From NCBI RefSeq assembly GCF_000195635.1, contig NZ_GL882625.1:124001-188000 (forward strand): 64,000 nt of DNA, given 5' to 3'. The translations under genes and the position numbers were made by a program. The stretch is from Bacteroides fluxus YIT 12057 (GTDB lineage: Bacteria; Bacteroidota; Bacteroidia; Bacteroidales; Bacteroidaceae). Position 1 is the stretch's first letter. Each line of letters starts with the position of its first letter. A model generated the notes under the pieces. The model was given only the letters and a program-made list of their open reading frames with translations. It was not told the DNA's origin and did not search any database. This document shows positions 9,463 to 18,607 of this stretch, in pieces.

Positions 9463-10074
9463 CTATTCCGTTTTCTTCAGAAAATAAACGGGCTGTTTCT
9501 GCAATCCTTTATTTACCAATACATTTTCTTCACAAAGCCGCTTGACCTGCCGGGCCGCGGTCGTACGCGTCATGCCGCACAGCCCCTGCACATCACTGCG
9601 GGTAATGAAATCGTGTGTATGCAGATACCCCACTACTTTTTGGCGCACCTCCTCATCGGTCAACTTCTTTTTAGTCAGATTCCGCAATTTCAGAGGCTTC
9701 ACCTTCAGGATTCCTATTTCACTGCGCAATGCCTTGTCCGGACGGAAACTGATGCTTTTCAACTTCACTTTGGTACTCTTCCGTTTTGTTTCCAATGTCA
9801 CCGGCTCCGTACAGGTCAGCGTAGGAGTAAAGTAGCCAATGCCGTCCAAATGTACCCGCCTGCCCTCACTCAGCGCATCCCCCACGAAATGCGACAGTGC
9901 ATCGAGCACAGCCAGTACATCCGTCTCCGTCAGCGAACAATACTCCTGTATATGCCTGCGCAGCTCGTCTGTCGTAATAGAGCCGTTCAGTCTGATTCGG
10001 GGATGTAAGGTCAACTCCTCTCCCTGCCTGTCTTTTGTCTTCGGGTTTTCGTACCAATCAAATAAAATCGCCAT
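9463..10074 (-). CDS. HU-like DNA-binding protein with C-terminal winged helix
   Basis: This 203-residue protein starts MAILFDWYENPKTKDRQGEE and contains a histone-like (HU/IHF) core at about 40-125 (LTETDVLAVLDALSHFVGDALSEGRRVHLDGIGYFTPT split over helices and beta arm). A basic stretch follows, then a C-terminal helix-turn-helix (about 140-200, VQGLCGMTRTTAARQVKRL). It resembles the Bacteroides HU-related proteins that carry an extra domain. The 298 bases to ftsK hold no further gene. DNA binding is expected; the specific role is unknown. Confidence 0.8.
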   Translation of the reverse strand: MAILFDWYENPKTKDRQGEELTLHPRIRLNGSITTDELRRHIQEYCSLTETDVLAVLDALSHFVGDALSEGRRVHLDGIGYFTPTLTCTEPVTLETKRKSTKVKLKSISFRPDKALRSEIGILKVKPLKLRNLTKKKLTDEEVRQKVVGYLHTHDFITRSDVQGLCGMTRTTAARQVKRLCEENVLVNKGLQKQPVYFLKKTE

Positions 10075-10448
10075 GTTCTTTCCTCCTTTTTCGGTTCATT
10101 TCCTTTTCCGTTTGCAGGCTTTTCTCGCACAAGGTAACCATCTTTCTTATGCAAAGAACAGGTTTCCTTTACGCAAGGAAATGCTCTTTCTTCTGCCAAG
10201 TCCTTAACAACAAGAACTGTGCACAGGTGTGGAACAGCCTCTTCATGGTTGAGATACTTCTTCTTCACTGATATGAAAAAGGAGTCTCACATCTGTGCAC
10301 AATCGCAAACTGCAGATGCAAAGATAATGAAAAACAGATGTTCTGGCAATGAAAAGCCTATCTTTTGCGGATGAAAGTATATAAATGTGCGAATGAGTTC
10401 TTTAAAAGATCATCTAATTCAAAGTTTCTTGGGATAACACAGAATCGG
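10075..10448. other. Intergenic region upstream of the HU-like gene
   Basis: No gene is supported in these 374 bases. A minus-strand -7 box TATCTTTG lies at 10319-10326, with an imperfect -33 (ATTG, 10347-10350) 20 bases away. Transcription from it would leave a leader of about 240 bases before the HU-like gene. That leader contains an open frame of 85 codons starting at 10268, but its composition (many K, E and R) and its overlap with the HU-like gene argue against a real protein. Confidence 0.4.
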
Positions 10449-10898
10449 CTAAAGGGAATGACTATAGTTTACGTGTGTTGAGAGCAACAACAATGCCAGC
10501 GGCAAATAATCTTTCAGACTATGCTCCAACAGTTTTACGGCTTGCTGCACACGGTAGTACACCAGCTTGTCGGACACTCCCAACCGTGCCGCTACTTCCT
10601 TGCACTCCAAGCCCTGTATGCGATAGAGCATAAACGCTTCGCGATAAGTTTCCGGCAAGGATGCCAAAGCAGCCTCAATGCGTTGCTGCAATTCTTCAAG
10701 GCTGAAGGGCTCTTCATCATAAAAAAGACCGTTCATATCCTGGCAGAAACGTTCGTCGGCGCGGTGCATGGCATCCTCCTTGGCAAACTTATTCAATACT
10801 CGGTGGTAAACCATGCGGAAAAGATATGCACTGAGCGACGAGTTGACGAGCAACGACTCACGCTTCTCCCAAAAAGTGGCAAACACTTCCTGCACCAC
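10449..10898 (-). pseudogene. ECF-type RNA polymerase sigma factor lacking its N-terminus
   Basis: The frame encodes the end of sigma region 2 (VVQEVFATFWEKRE) followed by an intact region 4 (LPETYREAFMLYRIQGLECKEVAARLGV, then a recognition helix) and a hydrophobic tail typical of Bacteroides ECF factors. About 40-50 N-terminal residues, the front of region 2 that contacts core polymerase, are missing. Homology stops at about 10900, six codons before an upstream stop and exactly where a susC fragment begins on the other strand. The only start available is a GTG at 10898. I infer a deletion or rearrangement left a dead sigma gene that once regulated the neighbouring locus. Confidence 0.8.
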
Positions 10899-10903
10899 TT
10901 CCG

Positions 10904-11050
10904 TTCTATAATGAAATCAGCAATATTGCCGATAACGCCGGTTCTACACAAAGTAGCGGTTTTGAACTTACACTGAACACAGCCAACATCCAGACGCGTG
11001 ACTTCGACTGGAACACCACGCTGACTTTGGCACACTACAACGACCGCTGG
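10904..11050 (+). pseudogene. Internal fragment of a SusC-type TonB-dependent receptor
   Basis: A 49-codon stretch reads FYNEISNIADNAGSTQSSGF, then FELTLNTANIQTRDFDWNTT and LTLAHYNDRW. This is the barrel segment found in the C-terminal third of SusC proteins (the 'G.E..L.......FDW....N.A' pattern). It has no start and no stop of its own. It abuts the truncated sigma gene on its left and changes abruptly to a SusD tail in another frame on its right. It is a remnant of a lost receptor gene. Confidence 0.75.
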
Positions 11051-11055
11051 CACAC

Positions 11056-11346
11056 GGCAAATTGCCTGCTTTCACCGATGATGAAATCGGCACGGTAGAT
11101 AAGTACCTCGACAAGCTGCTTGAAGAGCGCGGACACGAGTTCTACATGGAAGGTGTACGCCGTCAAGACCTCATCCGCCATGGTCGCTATGTCGAAATGG
11201 CCATCAAGAAGAACGAATATGCCGGTTATTCCACCACTAACGTGCAGCGTATGGAAGACGGAAAGTATGTATATGAACTTCTGCCCATTCCGGTGGCTAC
11301 CATCCGCGACGGTCAAGGAAAGATTGTGCAAAACCCGGGATTCTGA
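11056..11346 (+). pseudogene. C-terminal fragment of a SusD/RagB lipoprotein
   Basis: About 96 codons encode GKLPAFTDDEIGTVDKYL, then LEERGHEFYMEGVRRQDLIR and a terminal VQNPGF before TGA. The ERGxEFxxEGxRRxDLIR motif is the usual SusD C-terminal signature. The roughly 400-500 residues that should precede it are missing. An ATG at 11080 could start a short product, but it would have no signal peptide. The original transcription terminator of this gene appears to survive at 11399-11434. Confidence 0.8.
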
Positions 11347-11398
11347 TAATGTAGATTCTAAAAACAAAGAATAATCATATCTGTATTTCGCTTAATAG

Positions 11399-11434
11399 AA
11401 GTCCGGCGTGTGTAATACATACCGGACTTTATTT
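11399..11434 (+). terminator. Terminator after the SusD remnant
   Basis: AAGTCCGG at 11399-11406 pairs with CCGGACTT at 11422-11429, a perfect 8-bp stem followed by TATTTG. It lies 53 bases after the remnant's stop codon. Confidence 0.65.
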
Positions 11435-11491
11435 GTATTCATTAATTCACAAATAAACCGTATCCAATTTTCCTTGCAACATTTTTTCTCT

Positions 11492-11499
11492 TATCTTTG
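11492..11499 (+). promoter_or_regulatory. Promoter of the glycosidase operon
   Basis: TATCTTTG fits the -7 consensus. TTTC at 11469-11472, 19 bases upstream, is one base off the -33 element. The box lies 45 bases before the DUF4874/DUF4832 gene and after the terminator of the SusD remnant, so the glycosidase operon can be transcribed despite the deletion upstream. Confidence 0.6.
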
Positions 11500-11544
11500 G
11501 AAATTCATTGCAGGATATGGCATCTAATAACCTGAAAAACGATT

Positions 11545-13122
11545 ATGACAATAAAAAGGATATATGGCAGCGTATGTGTCGCTGTGTTCTGCCTGTTGGC
11601 AATCAGTTGTGGTAACGGACAACGGACGATAAAGTTCGAAGGCATCTGTGCCGATGCTCCCCAAGGCACATGCGGACTCTATAACCCCGGAAGAGGGTTT
11701 CGACTTGAAACTGCCCTGGACGTGGCTTTGGATAAGGATAAGCCTGCGAAACAGTTGGCACAACTCTCGGAAAAATATGCTTCAGACAGCGTATCGCTTT
11801 CACAAAGCTATTTCTACCTAACCTTTCTTGCCGACAAAATATTAACGGAAAACGATTTTGCTACCATGCAAGCCTATTTTGACGAACTGCGTCGTCAAGG
11901 CAAGAAGAGCGTACTCCGTTTTGCTTACGAAAAAGACTTTATGGGACGTTCTCCCATAGGACCTACCGCCGAACAGATATTACGGCATCTCGACCAATTG
12001 AAACCGATACTTCAAGACAACAAAGACTTGATTCTGGTGGTACAGGCCGGCTTGATAGGTGCTTGGGGAGAGTGGCACAGTTCTATTCATGGGTTGGAAA
12101 ACTCACTTGAAGCCAAACGTGCCATTCTTGAGAAACTGCTTGACGTGGTTCCGCAGGAAAAGAATGTACAAGTGCGTGTGCCTGAATATAAGAATATACT
12201 GAAGGACAAACCGGAACTTTATAAGCGCATCTCTTTCCATGACGATTTCATCGTAATCCGCCCCGACCGCTGGGATGGCGACATGCACGAGGGCACGTCC
12301 CACTTTAACCAGATAGTAAAAGAATCACCCTACTTAGTGGTAGATGGTGAGCTGCCTTGGGGATTCTGGAGCGTGGGTGCCGACCCCGACAGCCCTTCGG
12401 CAGGATGGATTATCGACGGTATGCAGGCTGCACGCCGGCTTTTCTTGCAGCATTTCACATCACTCAGCGTGATACATAACTACAAAGAACAACATGCCAA
12501 CAATCAGTCTGACGAGAACAATCCTCCGCGTTACTCCATGATGGTGTGGAAGGAAACGATGATTAACGAAGATTCTCTGAAGAAATACAACATGCCCGTC
12601 TCTGCCGGATATTTCCGTCTGAAAGACGGCAGCCGGACAGAACGCAATGTGTTTGACTACGTACGCGACCATTTGGGCTATCGCCTTGAACTGCAATCTT
12701 TGCAAATGCCTGCTGCACTGAAAACCGGAAAGGAAAATCCGATGAAACTGACCTTGATAAATAGGGGCTTCGCTACCGTATTCGGTGAACATACGATACA
12801 CCCCGTACTGATAGATAATACCGGACGGGTGACGGAACTGGATGCCGCATTGGTGAATCCGATAGATTGGCAACCGTTCGACCCTTCCGACCCCGAATGC
12901 AAGCCTTTGCTTCATACCATTTCCTTGACATGCAATCTGCCCGAAAATATGGCTTCCGGCAAGTATAGACTGGGATTGTGGATAGCCGATGCTTCGGAAC
13001 GGCTGATGTACGATTCCCGTTATGCCATCCGTTGCGCCAACGGGAATACGACATGGACTGTGGCTGAAGGAGGTCGCTACGGCATCAATGTGCTGACGGA
13101 AGTGAGTGTAGAAAATAAATAA
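11545..13122 (+). CDS. DUF4874/DUF4832 lipoprotein of the polysaccharide utilization locus
   Basis: The 525-residue protein has a lipoprotein signal (lipobox LAIS-Cys22). Next is a DUF4874-type N-terminal domain opening with NPGRGF (about 48-53) and containing SVLRFAYEKDF and GAWGEWHSS, which looks like a TIM-barrel glycosidase-like fold. A C-terminal DUF4832-type region with a late beta-sandwich (TLINRGFATVFGEHTIHPV) completes it. The enzymatic activity of this pair is not known to me. GAWGEWH contains a conserved Glu that could be catalytic. It is the first gene of the operon and is likely surface or periplasm anchored. Confidence 0.8.
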   Translation: MTIKRIYGSVCVAVFCLLAISCGNGQRTIKFEGICADAPQGTCGLYNPGRGFRLETALDVALDKDKPAKQLAQLSEKYASDSVSLSQSYFYLTFLADKILTENDFATMQAYFDELRRQGKKSVLRFAYEKDFMGRSPIGPTAEQILRHLDQLKPILQDNKDLILVVQAGLIGAWGEWHSSIHGLENSLEAKRAILEKLLDVVPQEKNVQVRVPEYKNILKDKPELYKRISFHDDFIVIRPDRWDGDMHEGTSHFNQIVKESPYLVVDGELPWGFWSVGADPDSPSAGWIIDGMQAARRLFLQHFTSLSVIHNYKEQHANNQSDENNPPRYSMMVWKETMINEDSLKKYNMPVSAGYFRLKDGSRTERNVFDYVRDHLGYRLELQSLQMPAALKTGKENPMKLTLINRGFATVFGEHTIHPVLIDNTGRVTELDAALVNPIDWQPFDPSDPECKPLLHTISLTCNLPENMASGKYRLGLWIADASERLMYDSRYAIRCANGNTTWTVAEGGRYGINVLTEVSVENK

Positions 13123-13126
13123 TATC

Positions 13127-13276
13127 ATGAAATTTGCGTTACTCTTTCTTTTATCGGAATATTTCCCCGCTTTCTCTCTCGCAAAGCCGACAGACGAGGA
13201 AGTGATTCCTCCCTTGACGGAATGGAGTTTTTACCCAACATGCAATACCTACTTTAAAAATAACTATATCCAATGA
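13127..13276 (+). CDS. Small secreted-like open frame coupled to the DUF4091 gene
   Basis: A 49-codon frame begins 5 bases after the previous stop with ATG AAA and encodes a signal-like start (MKFALLFLLSEYFPAFSLA) followed by about 30 residues. Its TGA overlaps the ATG of the next gene (ATGA at 13273-13276), the arrangement of translational coupling. I do not recognise the mature part. It may be the surviving front of a decayed secreted enzyme, or just a coupling frame. Evidence for a functional product is weak. Confidence 0.35.
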   Translation: MKFALLFLLSEYFPAFSLAKPTDEEVIPPLTEWSFYPTCNTYFKNNYIQ

Positions 13277-14991
13277 AAAAACATTTCCTTTCTTTTTGTG
13301 CCTGTCTCTTTATTTCACTTTTGGCAGGGAGTACAATGGCACAAGATGTGACAGAATCGGGTGTTCCTCATGCCGACGACCCGGCATGGAACAAAACCTC
13401 CAAGAACCTACAGGCCGCCTGGGGAGACGCCAATCTGCAAACAGACAAGTTCATCTGCCCCATAAGCAGTAAACTCTCAAAGGGCTTGACCCTGACCGCC
13501 TGGCGTGGCGAACGCCTGCATGCCAAGTTCCTGGTATGGTCGGGAGAAGAAGAAGGCAACCTGCGTTTTGAAGTGGAAGAGCAGGAAGGATGCCGCTGGA
13601 CGGATGAACAAACTACCGGATTCATGCGCTATGTGATGACCGATGAACTGAACAAGGATGGCGGCGGTTGCGGTTATCGTCCGGACAAGACTTTATTTGA
13701 TTCCGCCCTCGTTGCCGATCGCATAGAGCCTATACGCACACTGTACTATGAGGCGCGTACCGTACGTCCGGCGTGGATAACTTTTGACGTGCCGCGCGAT
13801 GCGGCTTCCGGCATTTACAAAGGCAGGATAAGAGTGGAATGCGAAGGCAGGGAATGCAGCATACTTCCGTTTACAATCCGGGTGATTAATCGTACAATGG
13901 CACTGCCCGAAGAGCGCAAATTCCATCTGGACTTGTGGCAGAATCCCTTTGCGGTGGCACGCGTAACAAACGTACCTTTGTGGAGCCGGGAACACTTCGA
14001 AGCCATGCGCCCGCTTATGCAGCGGCTAGCACGTGCCGGACAACGCGGCATCACCGCTTCCATTACCCACAAACCTTGGAACGGACAGACTTACGACTAT
14101 TTTGAAAACATGATTACCGAAATAAAGAAAGCAGACGGCACGTGGATGTACGACTTCACGGTATTCGATCGTTGGGTGGAATTTATGCAACAGTGTGGCG
14201 TAGGTCCTTACATCTACTGTTATTCCGTCATTCCCTGGGAACTCTCCTTCCGCTATTACGACCAAGCGACCAACTCCATGGTGGACAAGAAGATGAATGT
14301 AAACAAACCCGAGTTCGATGACTATTGGGTAAACAAGTTATCTGCTTTTGCTGCTCATCTGAAAGCAAAAGGCTGGTTCGAACATACCATCATCGCCATG
14401 GACGAACGTCCTACAGAGAGTATGAAGGCAGCTTTAAGAGTTATCCGCAAGGCTGATCCTGACTATAAAATATCACTTGCCGGAAACTATCATGCCGAAC
14501 TTGAAGACGAACTGTTCGATCTCTGCATCGCCTACGATGCCCAATATCCCGACGGAGTGGTGGATGCACGTCGCCAACAAGGAAAGATAACGACTTTCTA
14601 TACTTGCTGCACGGAGTCATGGCCCAACACTTTTACTTTCTCACAACCGGTAGAGGCATCCGCTTTCGGTCCGATAGCTGCAGAACGTGGAGTGGACGGC
14701 TACCTACGCTGGGCATACAACAGCTGGGTGGAATCGCCGGAAGTCGATACCCGCTTTCACACATGGGCGGCAGGAGATACTTATATCATGTATCCTGACA
14801 ACCAATCGTCTGTCCGCTTTGAAAAACTGGTGGAGGGGATACAGATATTTGAGAAGATACAAGTGCTGAAGCAAAATCCCCGTTATGCCAAGAGCATTGA
14901 AAAGTTGTTAAAGCCTTTTGCTTACAAAAAGATTAACGCCTCCACTTTGGGCGAGGACATTAAAAGGCTGAACACTTTTCTTAACAAGTAA
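13273..14991 (+). CDS. DUF4091-containing glycoside hydrolase-like protein (GH123-like)
   Basis: The 572-residue protein has a signal peptide cleaved near TMAQ and an N-terminal beta-sandwich (about 30-210, ending ILPFTIRVIN). A TIM-barrel DUF4091 region (about 220-545) carries an adjacent Asp377-Glu378 in IIAMDERP. In GH123 N-acetyl-galactosaminidases an Asp-Glu pair in the same place drives substrate-assisted catalysis, so activity on an N-acetylhexosamine is a reasonable guess but not shown. The gene is followed by GH88 and GH35 genes in one operon, and its ATG overlaps the stop of a small upstream frame. Confidence 0.8.
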   Translation: MKKHFLSFCACLFISLLAGSTMAQDVTESGVPHADDPAWNKTSKNLQAAWGDANLQTDKFICPISSKLSKGLTLTAWRGERLHAKFLVWSGEEEGNLRFEVEEQEGCRWTDEQTTGFMRYVMTDELNKDGGGCGYRPDKTLFDSALVADRIEPIRTLYYEARTVRPAWITFDVPRDAASGIYKGRIRVECEGRECSILPFTIRVINRTMALPEERKFHLDLWQNPFAVARVTNVPLWSREHFEAMRPLMQRLARAGQRGITASITHKPWNGQTYDYFENMITEIKKADGTWMYDFTVFDRWVEFMQQCGVGPYIYCYSVIPWELSFRYYDQATNSMVDKKMNVNKPEFDDYWVNKLSAFAAHLKAKGWFEHTIIAMDERPTESMKAALRVIRKADPDYKISLAGNYHAELEDELFDLCIAYDAQYPDGVVDARRQQGKITTFYTCCTESWPNTFTFSQPVEASAFGPIAAERGVDGYLRWAYNSWVESPEVDTRFHTWAAGDTYIMYPDNQSSVRFEKLVEGIQIFEKIQVLKQNPRYAKSIEKLLKPFAYKKINASTLGEDIKRLNTFLNK

Positions 14992-15038
14992 AAAGAAAAC
15001 AAAGTGAATTTTTATCCAAACAATAAATTACTATCGAA

Positions 15039-16283
15039 ATGAAAACATTATTTTCATCCTTACTATTGCTTGGCTTGCTCTCTTTCCAATCCATGTCCTT
15101 AAAGGCACAAAACAAGCCGAAGAATGATTTCTTGAAAGAGTGTACGGAATTTGCGGTTGCGCAAACCGAAAAGATGCTGCAATTGATTGGCGAACCGAAT
15201 GGACGTAATTATCCGCGCACCATGAACGAACAAGGCAAGCTAGTTACTACCGGCATGTACGACTGGACTCCGGGCTTCTTCCCCGGCAGTCTTTGGTATC
15301 TGTATGAACTGACCGGAGATCCAAAGTGGAAAACGGAAGCACGAAAATGGACTGTTTCGCTGGAACGGCTGAAAACATTTACCGGACATCATGACCTGGG
15401 ATTCATGATGTATTGCAGCTATGGCAACGCCGAGCGTCTGGCTTCCGAGCCTTCATACAAGGATATTCTTGTCGAAAGTGCCGGTTCGCTGGCATCCCGT
15501 TTCAGCGAACGGACACGCACCATTAAATCGTGGAACTACCGGAAGGCTTGGAATGGAACCACCGAATGGTTTTATCCCGTCATCATAGATAATATGATGA
15601 ATCTGGAAATGCTGTTTTACGCTTCCCGTGTATCGGGTGACAACCGTTATCGCAACGTAGCCGTGACACATGCGGAGAGTACGCTGAAAAACCACTTCCG
15701 CAAAGATTTCACCACTTATCATGTGGTGAACTACGACACTTTGAGCGGAAAGGTTTTGAATCAAGCTACTTGTCAAGGCTACAGCGACAATTCTACTTGG
15801 TCGCGCGGACAAGCGTGGGCGATATACGGCTATACTATGGTCTATCGTGAGACGGGAAACAAGAAATTCCTGTCGGCTGCGGAAAAGGCGGTAAAGGTTT
15901 TCTTAAAACAACTGCCTGAGGACCTGATACCAGCCTGGGATTTCAATGCCGGAAAGAAAGGGTATATGCCCGAAGGTGAATCGTATGCAGCACAATATGC
16001 AGGCGAAGAACTGAGAGATGTGTCGGCGGCGGCCATTACATGTTCCGCACTGTTTGAACTAGGCGAACTTACGGGTAAGAAAAAGTACGTGAAAACAGCC
16101 GTAAAGATGCTCCACAGTCTGGCTTCTCCTGCTTATATGGCCCCAATAGGCGGCAATGCTTGTTTCTTGCTGGAACATAGTGTAGGAAGTCTTCCGCATC
16201 GTTCTGAGATAGACAAGCCGTTGGTATATGCCGACTACTATTTTCTGGAGGCTTTGTGCCGTTACAAAAGATTAGCTCAATAA
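15039..16283 (+). CDS. GH88 unsaturated uronyl hydrolase
   Basis: The enzyme removes the 4,5-unsaturated uronic acid left on oligosaccharides by polysaccharide lyases. The 414 residues start with a signal peptide (cleavage near LKAQ) and form an (alpha/alpha)6 barrel. Two expected catalytic aspartates are present: Asp119 in HHDLGFMMYCSYG and Asp184 in IIDNMMNLEML. Other GH88 marks are WSRGQAWAIYGYT and the C-terminal PLVYADYYFLEAL. The presence of GH88 suggests the target contains a uronic acid cut by a lyase, yet no lyase gene is seen in the window. It sits 47 bases after the DUF4091 gene. Confidence 0.93.
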   Translation: MKTLFSSLLLLGLLSFQSMSLKAQNKPKNDFLKECTEFAVAQTEKMLQLIGEPNGRNYPRTMNEQGKLVTTGMYDWTPGFFPGSLWYLYELTGDPKWKTEARKWTVSLERLKTFTGHHDLGFMMYCSYGNAERLASEPSYKDILVESAGSLASRFSERTRTIKSWNYRKAWNGTTEWFYPVIIDNMMNLEMLFYASRVSGDNRYRNVAVTHAESTLKNHFRKDFTTYHVVNYDTLSGKVLNQATCQGYSDNSTWSRGQAWAIYGYTMVYRETGNKKFLSAAEKAVKVFLKQLPEDLIPAWDFNAGKKGYMPEGESYAAQYAGEELRDVSAAAITCSALFELGELTGKKKYVKTAVKMLHSLASPAYMAPIGGNACFLLEHSVGSLPHRSEIDKPLVYADYYFLEALCRYKRLAQ

Positions 16284-16339
16284 TTTCAGAGTACAAAAAT
16301 CAGAATCAAAGAAATACATAAATCCAATTCAAAAAAGTT

Positions 16340-18238
16340 ATGAAGAAATACACGTTTTTATTCTTGCTGCTTAGCATGTTTTTCACCTTTACTGCGCAAT
16401 CCAGCAACAAGCACCGTTTTGAAGTCAAAGAAGGACAATTTGTTTATGACGGAAAGGCTATCCGGATTATTTCCGGAGAAATGCACTACGCACGTATTCC
16501 GCATCAATATTGGCGGCATCGTATGAAGATGTTGAAAGCTATGGGATTAAATGCCGTGGCGACTTACGTATTTTGGAATCTACATGAACCGGAGCCTGGG
16601 AAATGGGACTTCAGCGGTGACCGTAACTTGGCGGAATATATCCGTATTGCCGGAGAAGAGGGACTGATGGTAATCCTTCGTCCCGGCCCTTATGTTTGTG
16701 CCGAATGGGAATTCGGCGGCTATCCCTGGTGGTTGCAAAATGTGGAAGGCATGGAACTGCGACGTGACAATGAACAATTCTTGAAATATACCAAATTATA
16801 TCTGGAACGGTTGTATAAGGAGGTAGGCAAACTACAAATCACTCAAGGTGGTCCTATTATCATGGTACAAGGAGAGAACGAGTTCGGTTCTTACGTATCC
16901 CAACGAAAAGACATTACTTTGGAAGAGCATCGCGCTTATAACGCTAAAATCATCAAGCAACTGAAGGAAGTTGGATTTGATGTACCTATGTTTACTTCCG
17001 ATGGCAGCTGGTTATTTGAAGGCGGTTATGTACCGGGCGCTTTGCCTACAGCCAATGGTGAAAACAACATTGAAAATCTGAAGAAGGTCGTGAACCAGTA
17101 CAATGGCGGGCAAGGGCCTTATATGGTAGCCGAATTTTATCCCGGATGGCTAGCTCATTGGTGCGAACCTCACCCACAGGTTAAAGCATCAACCATAGCC
17201 CGTCAGACCGAGAAATACCTAGCAAATGGTGTATCTTTCAATTACTACATGGTGCATGGCGGAACCAATTTCGGCTTTACCAGCGGTGCCAACTATGACA
17301 AGAAGCATGACATTCAGCCTGACCTTACCAGCTATGACTACGATGCTCCTATCAGTGAAGCGGGATGGGTGACCCCGAAATTCGATTCAATCCGTAACGT
17401 AATAAAAAGATATGTAGATTATCCCTTGCCCGAAGCGCCGAAAGCATTCCCGCTCATAGAGATACCTTCCATCGAACTACAGCAAGTGGCCGACTTGCTC
17501 GCCATAACTGAAACACAGGAAGCCGTACAAGGCGATAAACCGTTGACATTCGAAGAATTGAATCAGGGCTATGGCTATGTGCTCTACAGACGTCACTTCA
17601 ATCAGCCCATCAGCGGCAAGCTAACCATAGAAGGATTGCGCGATTACGCTACGGTATATGTGGACGGGGAGTTTGTCGGTCGTCTGAACCGTTACAACAA
17701 AAAATATTCAATGGATATTGAAATTCCGTTCAACGGCAATTTAGAAATTTTAGTAGAAAATATGGGACGCATTAACTACGGTTCGGAAATAGTACACAAC
17801 AACAAAGGAATCATCAGTCCCGTAAAGATTGACGACAACTTTATAGAAGGCGAATGGGAAATGACGAAGCTGCCCATGAGCGAAGTTCCGGCATTTGAAA
17901 AAATGCCTGCGAACACCGTAACATCGATTATGGGGAGCAGTGCAAATGCCTTGGTCGGCAAGCCATCCCTCTATAAAGGTACATTTACCTTGCAAGAAAC
18001 CGGAGATACTTTTCTTGATATGAAAGATTGGGGCAAAGGCATCGTCTTTGTCAATGGTATCAATATTGGACGTTATTGGCAGGTAGGGCCTCAGCAGACT
18101 TTGTTCGTTCCCGGTGTATGGTTAAAGAAAGGTATAAACGAAATCGTTATCTTCGACCAATTGAACGAAAAGATACAGAAGAGGGTCGGTACAGTGAAGA
18201 TTCCGATATTGACTAACTTGGAGACAGGTAAACTGTAA
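16340..18238 (+). CDS. GH35 beta-galactosidase
   Basis: The 632-residue exo-beta-galactosidase has a signal peptide, then the GH35 TIM barrel (about 28-345, ISGEMHYARIPHQYWRHR, LRPGPYVCAEWEFGG). The acid/base is Glu181 in VQGENEFGSY and the nucleophile Glu265 in VAEFYPGWLAHW. Two C-terminal jelly-roll domains (about 400-625) end with GIVFVNGINIGRYWQVGPQ, the usual GH35 ending. It would remove terminal beta-linked galactose from oligosaccharides in the periplasm. It is the last gene of the enzyme operon and is followed by a hairpin. Confidence 0.95.
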   Translation: MKKYTFLFLLLSMFFTFTAQSSNKHRFEVKEGQFVYDGKAIRIISGEMHYARIPHQYWRHRMKMLKAMGLNAVATYVFWNLHEPEPGKWDFSGDRNLAEYIRIAGEEGLMVILRPGPYVCAEWEFGGYPWWLQNVEGMELRRDNEQFLKYTKLYLERLYKEVGKLQITQGGPIIMVQGENEFGSYVSQRKDITLEEHRAYNAKIIKQLKEVGFDVPMFTSDGSWLFEGGYVPGALPTANGENNIENLKKVVNQYNGGQGPYMVAEFYPGWLAHWCEPHPQVKASTIARQTEKYLANGVSFNYYMVHGGTNFGFTSGANYDKKHDIQPDLTSYDYDAPISEAGWVTPKFDSIRNVIKRYVDYPLPEAPKAFPLIEIPSIELQQVADLLAITETQEAVQGDKPLTFEELNQGYGYVLYRRHFNQPISGKLTIEGLRDYATVYVDGEFVGRLNRYNKKYSMDIEIPFNGNLEILVENMGRINYGSEIVHNNKGIISPVKIDDNFIEGEWEMTKLPMSEVPAFEKMPANTVTSIMGSSANALVGKPSLYKGTFTLQETGDTFLDMKDWGKGIVFVNGINIGRYWQVGPQQTLFVPGVWLKKGINEIVIFDQLNEKIQKRVGTVKIPILTNLETGKL

Positions 18239-18270
18239 AACGCCATACAACAAATTCTTCATAATATTCT

Positions 18271-18297
18271 ACTGTCGCCGGCTATGCTGGCGACAGT
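18271..18297 (+). terminator. Terminator after the GH35 gene
   Basis: ACTGTCGCCGGC pairs with GCTGGCGACAGT across a three-base loop, 11 of 12 positions, 32 bases after the GH35 stop. It is followed by TTCC rather than a long T run. Confidence 0.7.
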
Positions 18298-18607
18298 TTC
18301 CATTTACTCAAAACACCCCGCCAAGGCGTTCAAAGAATCATCCGACACAGGATAGTATGTTTTTATCTTTCTTATTATGTTGTCCATTGCCAACACATTT
18401 TTTCGTCTTTACAAGTTTAGGTAAAAAGACGATTTTACATACCATTACGTTCATCCGAAATGACCTCAGCGCACAGTTAGCCGAATAAACCTAAAACAAC
18501 GAACCATTCAAGGATATTCATTTCTGAAACAAAACTTCATGAACAATCTTTCAAAGGAGGACAAAATTAAAGTGGCAACTTATCGAAATGAATCAAATTA
18601 TAGAGAT

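Noticed and set aside
9223..10008. Plus-strand frame of 261 codons
   Set aside because: Over half is antisense to the HU-like gene. No recognisable motif; rich in H, Q and F as expected for a mirror frame.
10011..10268. Possible 85-residue protein before the HU-like gene
   Set aside because: It overlaps the front of the HU-like gene, is highly charged without a fold signature, and is explained as a transcript leader.
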